Source: Methanobacteriota archaeon (GTDB taxonomy: Archaea > Thermoplasmatota > Poseidoniia > Poseidoniales > Poseidoniaceae). Taken from it: a stretch of DNA of 45,595 nucleotides. The translations under genes were made by a program, and so were the position numbers. The stretch spans positions 1 to 45,595 of the forward strand of contig PBWC01000067.1 of the NCBI GenBank assembly GCA_002729095.1, in the 5' to 3' direction. Below are positions 37,578-45,595 of this stretch, in pieces (position 1 is the first letter of the stretch; each line of letters opens with the position of its first letter). The notes below the pieces were generated by a model. That model had not been told where the DNA came from. It saw only the letters and a program-made list of their open reading frames with translations, and did not search any database.

Positions 37578-38354
37578 CTAAACCCGCATTAAATTTCCAC
37601 AATGTGGACAGCTTATTTTTCCAGAGTAGTCCGCCGGAACGTTTAGATTTCTATCACACGAATCGCATGAGATCTCTATCTTGTTATTTTTTTTTGATCC
37701 ATCCCCAAATGATAAGAGAAATCTCTCGATTGATGGAGGCCATCCCTTCTTTAATTCATCAAATGACATTAACAGAGGCAGTGCTACAAGCCCCATGCCA
37801 AATGTAGTGCACATAATTGAGAACAGAGTCATCGAACCATCTTCACTGATTGAAATTGATACTGGATTCAAGTCTCCTCCTGCGAAAATAATACTTAATA
37901 ATCCTGAAATCAAAAATGTAACCATGGTGAAATAAATCCCGTTTAAGTATTCATTTAACATCAAAATCCCTCCGAAGATGAACGCAAAAGAGAGTACGAA
38001 TGCGATTGGGGCTAGAGCCCAACCTAGCCCCCCAATACCAATTATTGAGAAAGCGAATGCCATTAACATTCTAAATGAGCCATAAATAATCACTATTGTT
38101 CCAATTGCATTCACAGTACTTCCTTTATTTCCTAGGTATATTCTTTGAACATTTTGACCGGAAATAATCTGAGAATTACTTTGAATAGGCATTGTTCCAG
38201 TGTAACTGGATTGAATATTTTGAGGAGGTTGTTGATTTAATTCATCGTTTTCCATAAGTCGAATAATTACATCATCCTTTTTTCCGGATATTATTAATCC
38301 ACGTGATTTGCAGATTTTTTTCAATTCAAGTAGAGTCATAGATTCATAATCCAT
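37578..38354 (-). CDS. Membrane protein with N-terminal SAP-like domain and C-terminal zinc ribbon
   Basis: MTLLELKKICKSRGLIISGKKDDVIIRLME (SAP-like); 4-5 TM segments; C-terminal ISCDSCDRNLNVPADYSGKISCPHCGNLMRV. Confidence 0.75.
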   Translation of the reverse strand: MDYESMTLLELKKICKSRGLIISGKKDDVIIRLMENDELNQQPPQNIQSSYTGTMPIQSNSQIISGQNVQRIYLGNKGSTVNAIGTIVIIYGSFRMLMAFAFSIIGIGGLGWALAPIAFVLSFAFIFGGILMLNEYLNGIYFTMVTFLISGLLSIIFAGGDLNPVSISISEDGSMTLFSIMCTTFGMGLVALPLLMSFDELKKGWPPSIERFLLSFGDGSKKNNKIEISCDSCDRNLNVPADYSGKISCPHCGNLMRV

Positions 38355-38405
38355 AGTGATGAGATAGAATTCTCGTTATTATAGTTATAGCCGATATACT
38401 TAATT

Positions 38406-39836
38406 TCATGCTGAATGAATGGCATGTCCTAAGGTTGCCAATACCGCTTCATGAGTCATTTCAGTCATTGTCGGATGGGCGTGAATAGTTCCAGCAATGT
38501 CTTCTAGTAAAGCTCCCATTTCTAGAGCAAGTGTCCATTCACCAACTAATTCACTTATGTGAGTGCCTACTGCTTGAATTCCGAGGATTCTATGATCATC
38601 TTCACGAGCACATACTCTAACAAAACCAGCAGATTTCTCTGCTTCTTGGGTTAGTGCTCTTCCGTTTGCACCAAGTGGGAATTTTCCTACAATTACCGGA
38701 TGTCCTTCTTCCTTGGCTTGTTCTGGTGATAGACCAACACTGACAATTTCCGGCTCAGTAAATACAATCGCTGGAACTGCAACTGGATCATATTCTCGCT
38801 TTTCTCCTGAAATAATTTCGGCGACCATCTCTCCTTGGAAAGAAGCAACGTGGGCTAACATCTCTCCAGAGTCACAGACGTCCCCAATAGCGTAAACTCC
38901 TTTCATGTTGGTTTCACATCTAGAGTTGACCTTGACAAAACCACGGTCGTCCAAAGCTACACCTGTTGGTTCAAGACCTTGGCTCCTAGGTTTTCTTCCA
39001 ACAGTGACTAATATCTTGTCTGCGATAATCTCTTCAAACTTAGCGTCATCTGTTGCATTTTTATCAACATAAAATAGTTTTATTTTTCCATCTTTCATGT
39101 CTTCACTACCTTTAGCAAAAACCCCGGTATGGACGTTAATTTTATTTTTCTTGATGAATAATTCCAGTGGACGTCGTAACTCCTTGTCAAATATGGGAAG
39201 AACAGAATCCATTGCTTCTACAATAGTAACCTCTGAACCCAACATTTTGTAGGTAATTCCCAATTCTAATCCAATATAACCGCCACCAACAACCACTACA
39301 TGGCCAGGTAAATCTTTCAAATCCAATGCTTCCCTTGATGAAATAACATTTTCAGAGAAAGGCATGAAAGGGAGTTCAATAGGAATTGAACCATTTGCTA
39401 GAATTACATTTTCTGCTTGAATTATGATCGCATCTTTACCTGAACCTACCTTTACAGTCTTAGCATCTTGGAATTCAGCCCATCCAGAAATTTGTTCTGC
39501 ACCAGCAGCCTTCAATAAGTGTTCAACTCCACCATTTAGTTTATTGACAATTCCATCTTTCCATGAAATCATATTTGACATATTGAGCTCAGCTGGTCCA
39601 GGAATAGAAATTCCCATATGACCTTGTTTTTGAGAATGCTTTGCTAAATCATGGAATCTATGTGCTGCATGAATAAGGGCTTTGGAAGGAATGCATCCTC
39701 TAATCAAACATGTTCCGCCCGCTTTTTCACCTTCAACAATAATTGTTGACAGTCCTAACTGACCCGATCTAATTGCAGCAACATATCCGCCGGGGCCAGC
39801 ACCTATAACCAAAACTTGACATTTTTTTGTTTGCAT
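38406..39836 (-). CDS. lpdA: Dihydrolipoyl dehydrogenase (E3)
   Basis: VIGAGPGGYVAAIRSGQLG; GGTCLIRGCIPSKALIHAA; VVGGGYIGLELG; YAIGDVC; HAHPTMTE. Confidence 0.97.
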   Translation of the reverse strand: MQTKKCQVLVIGAGPGGYVAAIRSGQLGLSTIIVEGEKAGGTCLIRGCIPSKALIHAAHRFHDLAKHSQKQGHMGISIPGPAELNMSNMISWKDGIVNKLNGGVEHLLKAAGAEQISGWAEFQDAKTVKVGSGKDAIIIQAENVILANGSIPIELPFMPFSENVISSREALDLKDLPGHVVVVGGGYIGLELGITYKMLGSEVTIVEAMDSVLPIFDKELRRPLELFIKKNKINVHTGVFAKGSEDMKDGKIKLFYVDKNATDDAKFEEIIADKILVTVGRKPRSQGLEPTGVALDDRGFVKVNSRCETNMKGVYAIGDVCDSGEMLAHVASFQGEMVAEIISGEKREYDPVAVPAIVFTEPEIVSVGLSPEQAKEEGHPVIVGKFPLGANGRALTQEAEKSAGFVRVCAREDDHRILGIQAVGTHISELVGEWTLALEMGALLEDIAGTIHAHPTMTEMTHEAVLATLGHAIHSA

Positions 39837-39846
39837 AACTTCACCT

Positions 39847-41124
39847 TCACATGAAAATTGTGGCTGGATTTTCTAGATAGGTTTTCACACGCTGAACTAG
39901 AGTTGCTCCGTCATGTCCATCAACAACTCTGTGGTCCCAAGATGAAGATAGATTCATCATTCTTCTTACAACAACATGGCCATTTCTAACAACTGCTCTT
40001 TCCTTGGCATTATGGACTCCTAAGATTCCTACTTCAGGCTTATTGATTATCGGGGTAGCACCTAAGCCACCTAGTCTACCAAGACTTGTGATGGTAAATG
40101 TTGAACCTGACAATTCCTCAGCTGTTGCTTTACCTTCTCTTGTTGCGGAAGTGACTCTAACCATTTCAGCAGCAGATTGCCAGATATCCATTGCTTCAAC
40201 ATGCTTGACGACTGGAACATATAGTCCACGGTCTGTTTGAGTTGCGATTCCTAAATTGATTGCTTGGTATCTTGTTACAACGTTTGCATCATCATCATAC
40301 AATGCATTACACTCAGGACTTTCCCTGAGAGCCTTAACTAATGCCTGCATTATGAATGGAAGATAGGTCAATTTTGGCGCTCCTTCAGGCCTAGTTGAAT
40401 TTAGATGCTGTCTTAATTCTTCTAGAGCAGTAATATCGACTTCTTCAAAGTATGAGAAGTGAGCAATGGAACTGTATGAAGACATCATGCTGTCAGCAAT
40501 TTTTCGTCTAAGTCCAATTACCTTAATTTCTTCAGTTCCGTTAAGTTCAGTCTTAGCAGAAGCACCAATTGGAGACCATGAAGTAGCCCCAGATGCACCT
40601 CCAGAGATGTGCTTGTCCAAATCAGCATGGCTAATTCGACCTGCTGGCCCAGAACCTGCAACATGTTCAAGATTGATATTAGCCTCTCTAGCTCTCTGTC
40701 GGACAGCAGGGCTCGCAAGTGCTTTTGTTCCAGCGGCTCTTGCTACAGGCTGAGGTGCTTGTTTAGGTTCTTGAACCGGTTTTGGTGCAGGTTTTTCTTC
40801 GATTTCTTTTGTCGGTTCTGGAACTTTAGGCTCTGACTTTTCTTTTACAGGTTCTTCTTCAGATGCTGATGCATTGCCATCGCCATCAACTTCAAATTCA
40901 ATACAAACAACTCCAACTGGAAGAATATCTCCAGCCTCACCGATGACTTTGGTAACCTTTCCATCAACAGGAGAAGGAATTTCTACAGTAGCCTTGTCAG
41001 TCATAACTGAAAGAATCGGGTCATCTTCTTTGACGGTGTCACCTACTGAAACCATCCATTCAACAACTTCTCCTTCTACTACTCCTTCTCCTATATCTGG
41101 CAGTTTAAACGCAAACGTTCCCAT
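39847..41124 (-). CDS. 2-oxoacid dehydrogenase dihydrolipoyl acyltransferase (E2)
   Basis: Lipoyl domain KLPDIGEGVVEGEVVEW...MTDKATVEIPSP; peripheral subunit-binding domain ASPAVRQRAREANINLEHVAGSGPAGRISHAD; SSSWDHRVVDG. Confidence 0.96.
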   Translation of the reverse strand: MGTFAFKLPDIGEGVVEGEVVEWMVSVGDTVKEDDPILSVMTDKATVEIPSPVDGKVTKVIGEAGDILPVGVVCIEFEVDGDGNASASEEEPVKEKSEPKVPEPTKEIEEKPAPKPVQEPKQAPQPVARAAGTKALASPAVRQRAREANINLEHVAGSGPAGRISHADLDKHISGGASGATSWSPIGASAKTELNGTEEIKVIGLRRKIADSMMSSYSSIAHFSYFEEVDITALEELRQHLNSTRPEGAPKLTYLPFIMQALVKALRESPECNALYDDDANVVTRYQAINLGIATQTDRGLYVPVVKHVEAMDIWQSAAEMVRVTSATREGKATAEELSGSTFTITSLGRLGGLGATPIINKPEVGILGVHNAKERAVVRNGHVVVRRMMNLSSSWDHRVVDGHDGATLVQRVKTYLENPATIFM

Positions 41125-41126
41125 AT

Positions 41127-42143
41127 TTATTCCTCCTGTGTTTTCTTTATCGCTTCAGCAATCCTTTCTGGACTAGGTAAATAATCCCATTCTGTTGTAT
41201 GTGGGAATGGTGTATCCCACCCAGTGACTCTAATAATTGGAGATTCAAGATGATAAAAACATCTTTCTTGAATCGAAGCACTCATTTCTGCTCCAAATCC
41301 GCTGGTTTTAGGAGCCTCATGAACAATAACGCATCTTCCAGTTTTTTTGACAGAGTTAACAACAGCATCTCTATCCCATGGGACTAAGGTTTGCAAATCA
41401 ATAAGTTCGCAATCTATTCCTGAATCCTTGATTGCTTGTTCACAAACATGAACCATAGTACCCCATGCAATAACAGTGCAAGCAGACCCCTCTTCGACAA
41501 TTCTCGCTTGTTCTAGAGGGATTGAATAATATTCTTCAGGTACTTCTCCATCTGGGTGGTCATTCCAAGTAGGAACATTGTGTGGGTCTCCATAGAAAGG
41601 TCCTCTGTAACAACGCTTTGGCTCGAAGAAAATAACAGGATCATTACATTCAATTGCTGAGGTTAGAAGTCCTTTGGCGTTGTAGGGATTTGAACAGTAT
41701 ACTACTTTCAACCCAGGAGTGTGAGTAAATTGTGCTTCTGGCGATTGTGAATGGTGATGTCCACCTTTAATTCCTCCACCAGCAGGTGTTCTAAATGTAA
41801 CAGGTGCAGTAAATTCTCCACCAGAACGGTGACGTAGTTTGGCAATTTCATTCACAATTTGGTCATAGGCAGGGAAGATGTAGTCCGCGAATTGAATTTC
41901 AGCAACAGGCCTAAGACCGTTTAATCCCATACCCATAGCAATTGCTGCAATTCCACCTTCTGCTAAAGGTGAGTCAAACACTCTGTGTGGACCAAATTTT
42001 TCTTGCAGTTTGGCAGTTACTCTGAAAACACCACCGAAATAACCAACGTCTTCACCAAAAATTACTACGTTTTCATCTTTTATGAGTTGGTGTTCCAGCG
42101 CGGAATTAAGAGCTGCAATCATATTCATTTTGGTCATAATCAC
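41127..42143 (-). CDS. 2-oxoacid dehydrogenase E1 beta subunit
   Basis: MNMIAALNSALEHQL..VVIFGEDVGYFGGVFRVT..FDSPLAEGGIAAIAMGMG..LRPVAEIQFADYIFPAYDQI. Confidence 0.96.
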   Translation of the reverse strand: MIMTKMNMIAALNSALEHQLIKDENVVIFGEDVGYFGGVFRVTAKLQEKFGPHRVFDSPLAEGGIAAIAMGMGLNGLRPVAEIQFADYIFPAYDQIVNEIAKLRHRSGGEFTAPVTFRTPAGGGIKGGHHHSQSPEAQFTHTPGLKVVYCSNPYNAKGLLTSAIECNDPVIFFEPKRCYRGPFYGDPHNVPTWNDHPDGEVPEEYYSIPLEQARIVEEGSACTVIAWGTMVHVCEQAIKDSGIDCELIDLQTLVPWDRDAVVNSVKKTGRCVIVHEAPKTSGFGAEMSASIQERCFYHLESPIIRVTGWDTPFPHTTEWDYLPSPERIAEAIKKTQEE

Positions 42144-42146
42144 ACC

Positions 42147-43388
42147 TCACTTTCCTAGTTCCTCTCTTTGTTCTTGAACATGCCAAGGAACCGTTTCATA
42201 AACTTCAGTAAAAATTGTTGATGCAGGAGGATAAGGTCCACTTGCTAAGTCTCCAAATTCACAAGCCTCCTTGTAAGCTGTCATTACTTCATCATCAATT
42301 TTCTTTTCTAACTGTGAATGCTTTTCTTCATCCCAGATTTTAGATTCAATCAAGTACAATTTCAATCTATCAACAGGATCTCCTCCCGGCCAGCACTCGA
42401 ATTCATTATCGGGTCTGTAAGCCGATGGATCATCAGATGATGAATGAGCGCCTGCTCTGTAGGTGTAAACCTCAATGTGAGTTGGGCCTAAACCAGCACC
42501 TGCTCTTTCTCTTGCCCATTTAGTAACACTATACAATGCTAGGAAATCATTACCGTCTACTCTGATTGAAGGTATGTCATAAGCAAGTCCTCGCTCGGCA
42601 AAAGTCCTTCCACCGGTTGCTAAATTTTTGTGGGTGGAAATAGCCCATTGATTATTTACAACATTCAGGATTACCGGTGGTTTGAATGTAGAAGCAAAAT
42701 TTAGTGCATAGTGGTAATCACCTTGTGCAGAGGTTCCATCTCCAAGCCAAGAGATACAAACTTCGTCTAATCCTTTGTAAGCACTTGCCATGGCAACTCC
42801 TACAGCTTGAGAGAATTGAGTTCCAACAGGCGAAGAAATGGAGATAAAGCGACCTTCTTTCCAAGTATAATGAACGGGCATTTGCCTACCTTTTACATTG
42901 TCTTCAGTATTACCTATACAGTGGCAAATCATGCTAACCATATCTCGTCCTCTAACAAATTGTGCACCTGGTTGTCTGTATGAGGGGAATATCCAGTCAT
43001 CTTTCTCTAATGCCATTGTTTGAGCAATTGCAACTGCTTCTTCACCGAATGATCGCATGTAAAAAGATAATTTTCCAGTTCTTTGCATCTTAATCATTCT
43101 ATCATCAAAAATTCTTAATCTCATCATATATTCAAGACCCTGAATCATAGTTTCAGCATCGAGTTTAGGATCCCATTCGCCCTTAGCCTTGTTGTCATCA
43201 TCTAGAACTCTTACCAAACCAGCCGCGTGCAGAATTGTATCTTTTGCTTCACATTTCACAGGGTCAGGTCTATTCAAATCACCAGGCTTTTCTTGAAATT
43301 TATCTCCAAAGTTAGCCTCATCTCCTGGCCTGAACGGAGCAGTACCGATTATGTAGGGTGCGGTAGACACCGTTTTCCGTTCCGTCAT
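42147..43388 (-). CDS. 2-oxoacid dehydrogenase E1 alpha subunit (branched-chain type likely)
   Basis: GKLSFYMRSFGEEA, KGRQMPVHYTWKEGRFISISSPVGTQFSQAVG, TYRAGAHSSSDDPSAYR, resembling BCKDH E1 alpha; ThDP motif GDGTSAQGDYHYALNFA. Confidence 0.9.
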   Translation of the reverse strand: MTERKTVSTAPYIIGTAPFRPGDEANFGDKFQEKPGDLNRPDPVKCEAKDTILHAAGLVRVLDDDNKAKGEWDPKLDAETMIQGLEYMMRLRIFDDRMIKMQRTGKLSFYMRSFGEEAVAIAQTMALEKDDWIFPSYRQPGAQFVRGRDMVSMICHCIGNTEDNVKGRQMPVHYTWKEGRFISISSPVGTQFSQAVGVAMASAYKGLDEVCISWLGDGTSAQGDYHYALNFASTFKPPVILNVVNNQWAISTHKNLATGGRTFAERGLAYDIPSIRVDGNDFLALYSVTKWARERAGAGLGPTHIEVYTYRAGAHSSSDDPSAYRPDNEFECWPGGDPVDRLKLYLIESKIWDEEKHSQLEKKIDDEVMTAYKEACEFGDLASGPYPPASTIFTEVYETVPWHVQEQREELGK

Positions 43389-44392
43389 GGTTTCACCTCA
43401 GTTGGTGAAGTCCTTAATTGATACTGGTCAAATGAGATATCATTGGAAATCAAAACATTAGCACCCGGCATATTTTCATCATTATTTGGATCTTTTAATT
43501 TTCTCAAAAGAAGGCCAGCCTTGAATGATGATCTAACAAACGGCCCACTAGCAACGCCTAAGAATCCGAGTTCAATCGCTTTCTTTGCCCATATGTCGTA
43601 AAGTTCGGGTTCGGGAAATCTATCTACAGGTAAGTGTTTATTTGATGGAGCCAGATACTGACCTATCGTAAGAAGGTCAACACCAGCGTCTCTAACTAAT
43701 TTCATCGCATCGATTAATTCTTCATTAGTTTCGCCAACACCAACCATCAAGGAAGATTTTGTAATTATATCTGGGCGAAGTTTTTTTGCTTCTTTAAGAA
43801 TTTTGATCGACTGAGAAAAAGATGCTCTGCGGTCTCTAACAATAGGGTCAAGTCTGGGAACACACTCCACATTATGGGCAAATACCGACAAAGGACTGTT
43901 GTCCAAGAGGTGTGCCAAATCGTCCAAATCTCCGGCTAAATCAGAACATAGTAGTTCCAATGTTACGTCAGGTTGTCTTGTATTTACTTCTTCAATACAT
44001 TTCTTGTAATGGTCTGAACCGCTATCTGGTAAATCATCGCGGTTAACAACAGTAATTACAGCATGACGTAGGTTCATTGATTCCACAGCATCAGCTAGAT
44101 TCTTAGGCTCGTCAATGTCTAAGGGGGGAGGTGTTTTGATTGACCCAACAGCACAAAACCTGCATCCACGAGTACATTCTTGGCCCGCAATCATGAAAGT
44201 AGCATCTCCACTTGACCAACAGTCGTGAATATTTGGACATCTAGCCTCTTCGCACACCGTGTGTAGTTTGTTATCTTTGACAGCCGATTTTGTTTCGTTG
44301 TATATCTTCTGTTGTTCTCCATTAGGGAGGCTTGTTTTGAACCATGAAGGCAGCCTTTCACGAGTTTTGATTTTAGGACTGTTTCTCGCCAT
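43385..44392 (-). CDS. lipA: Lipoyl synthase
   Basis: CEEARCPNIHDCW, ATFMIAGQECTRGCRFCAV (radical SAM CxxxCxxC), SLMVGVGET, VASGPFVRSSF. Confidence 0.97.
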   Translation of the reverse strand: MARNSPKIKTRERLPSWFKTSLPNGEQQKIYNETKSAVKDNKLHTVCEEARCPNIHDCWSSGDATFMIAGQECTRGCRFCAVGSIKTPPPLDIDEPKNLADAVESMNLRHAVITVVNRDDLPDSGSDHYKKCIEEVNTRQPDVTLELLCSDLAGDLDDLAHLLDNSPLSVFAHNVECVPRLDPIVRDRRASFSQSIKILKEAKKLRPDIITKSSLMVGVGETNEELIDAMKLVRDAGVDLLTIGQYLAPSNKHLPVDRFPEPELYDIWAKKAIELGFLGVASGPFVRSSFKAGLLLRKLKDPNNDENMPGANVLISNDISFDQYQLRTSPTEVKP

Positions 44393-44552
44393 GGGGAGTT
44401 GTTTACCGCTAATATTCTCCCCTCCTCAATACATCCCATGTGTTGCATATCAAAAAGATGTGCTTGAGGCCATTTTTTCCAGTTATAGTAAATAATTCAG
44501 TTTTTGTTGATTTGATACGAGAATTATTGTATTAATTGGTTTAGGCTAAGAT

Positions 44553-45311
44553 ATGTCCAAGCCGGTTGCGTTAATCACAGGTGGTGGTAAACGGATAGGT
44601 GCAGCAGTATCTAAGAAATTGATGGAAATGGGTTGGTATGTGTTGATTCACGTTAATTCATCAGTGGATGAGGCAAGAAAAATAATCTCAGAATTTTCAT
44701 CCAGTAATGGAGGTGTAGAATGCGGAGATGTTCTTACCGGCAATTTATTACTAGATTCAGATGTTGAAGAATTGATTTCAAACGTTATTAATCATCCAGC
44801 AACAATTAGTGCCAAAGGTCTTTCAGGATTAATACACAACGCCTCAATATACGATTCTATAGAAATAAGCGAGGTTAAACTCGATGATTTAAAAATGAAT
44901 TTAAAACTACATGTCGAAACCCCATTCAATCTAACCTTGGGTTTATTGGATCTACTAAAGTCTGCAAAAGGATGCATCATCGGAATGGTTGACACATCAC
45001 TAGGACGGTCATGGAAAGGCCTATCCCACTATACTTCCAGTAAAGCAGGTCTAAGACAATTGATGATTAATTTAGCCGGAGACCTACACCCACAGGTTCG
45101 CGTCAATTGCATTGCACCCGGGGCAATAATTTCTGCTGATTGGGAAGTAGAACATTTTGCTAAAATAATCGAAGAAATTCCGCTGGGTAGATCTGGAAAT
45201 GTCAATGATATTGCTAATGCTGTACAATTTTTATTCGAGTCGAATCATATATCAGGGCAGATAATCAATGTTGACGGTGGTTGGAGTCTTAACCAAAAAT
45301 TGGGCGTATAA
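44553..45311 (+). CDS. SDR family oxidoreductase, pteridine/dihydromonapterin reductase-like
   Basis: VALITGGGKRIGAAVSKKL (TGxxxRIG), LIHNASIY, YTSSKAGLRQL, VRVNCIAPGAI, SGQIINVDGGWSL. Confidence 0.85.
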   Translation: MSKPVALITGGGKRIGAAVSKKLMEMGWYVLIHVNSSVDEARKIISEFSSSNGGVECGDVLTGNLLLDSDVEELISNVINHPATISAKGLSGLIHNASIYDSIEISEVKLDDLKMNLKLHVETPFNLTLGLLDLLKSAKGCIIGMVDTSLGRSWKGLSHYTSSKAGLRQLMINLAGDLHPQVRVNCIAPGAIISADWEVEHFAKIIEEIPLGRSGNVNDIANAVQFLFESNHISGQIINVDGGWSLNQKLGV

Positions 45312-45340
45312 TTCAAATGATATCGACTCTACGGCAACTC

Positions 45341-45427
45341 GCAGGGGTGGCTGAGGTGGTCAAAGGCGCCGGGCTTAAGATCCGGTCCCATATGGGTTCG
45401 TGGGTTCGTATCCCACCCCCTGCACCA
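45341..45427 (+). tRNA. tRNA-Leu(UAA), CCA encoded
   Basis: Acceptor GCAGGGG/CCCCTGC; anticodon stem-loop CCGGG-CTTAAGA-TCCGG (anticodon TAA); variable arm; T arm GTGGG-TTCGTAT-CCCAC; discriminator A plus encoded CCA. Confidence 0.95.
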
Positions 45428-45595
45428 CGTTTTTACACTGTATTTCATACTGCATTTTACACCTCATTAACACTCAAAAAACTATTCCAAAAATTACCGG
45501 ATTCCGGAAAATTAACTGTTTATGAGCCTTGTACATATTAAATATTTTCAATCAAATTTGACAAATTGGACAATAATCAAGTCTTCGGCCTGAAA

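Noticed and set aside
45499-45509. CCGGATTCCGG near-palindrome after the tRNA
   Set aside because: Short arms with a minimal loop and no U-tract directly after; too weak to call a terminator.
45317-45541. 74-aa ORF downstream of the SDR
   Set aside because: It overlaps the full tRNA-Leu gene and is an incidental open frame.
1-45595. CRISPR array, transposon, integrase, prophage, toxin-antitoxin or defence island
   Set aside because: No repeat-spacer pattern, terminal inverted repeats, transposase/integrase motifs or defence domains were recognised; gene content is mainly core metabolism and translation.

Overview
This is a gene-dense, AT-rich archaeal chromosome segment. It begins with the 3' end of a 16S rRNA gene and ends with tRNA-Leu(UAA). 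Archaeal markers include aRF1 with NIKS and GGQ motifs, aIF2-beta, class I LysRS, aTrm56, a GfcR-like HTH-PRTase, archaeal UMP kinase and a Nog1-type GTPase. Together with the stand-alone 16S gene and the lipoate-dependent 2-oxoacid dehydrogenase operon, the content fits a marine Thermoplasmatota lineage (Group II/III-like). That placement is inference, because no database search was possible. I call about 44 protein genes. Most are core housekeeping: carAB, argS, lysS, folP, folB, lipA, lipB, E1/E2/E3, nrdAB, dut, ubiX and others. I see no CRISPR array, transposon, prophage or defence island, and no clearly new multi-gene system. The observations most worth following up are: (1) all seven protein-protein convergent junctions have stop codons separated by -4 to +2 nt; (2) a class Ia ribonucleotide reductase pair that reads as strikingly eukaryote-like; (3) two membrane proteins with N-terminal SAP-like domains, one carrying an M28 peptidase; (4) a membrane protein with a GIDE/MULAN-like domain but no RING; (5) a LemA / TrkA_N-DHH / TraB gene run; (6) several inverted repeats in leaders or divergent intergenic regions (TauE/LemA, lipA operon, nrdB, carAB); (7) scattered pterin/folate genes that include a FolM/PTR1-like SDR.
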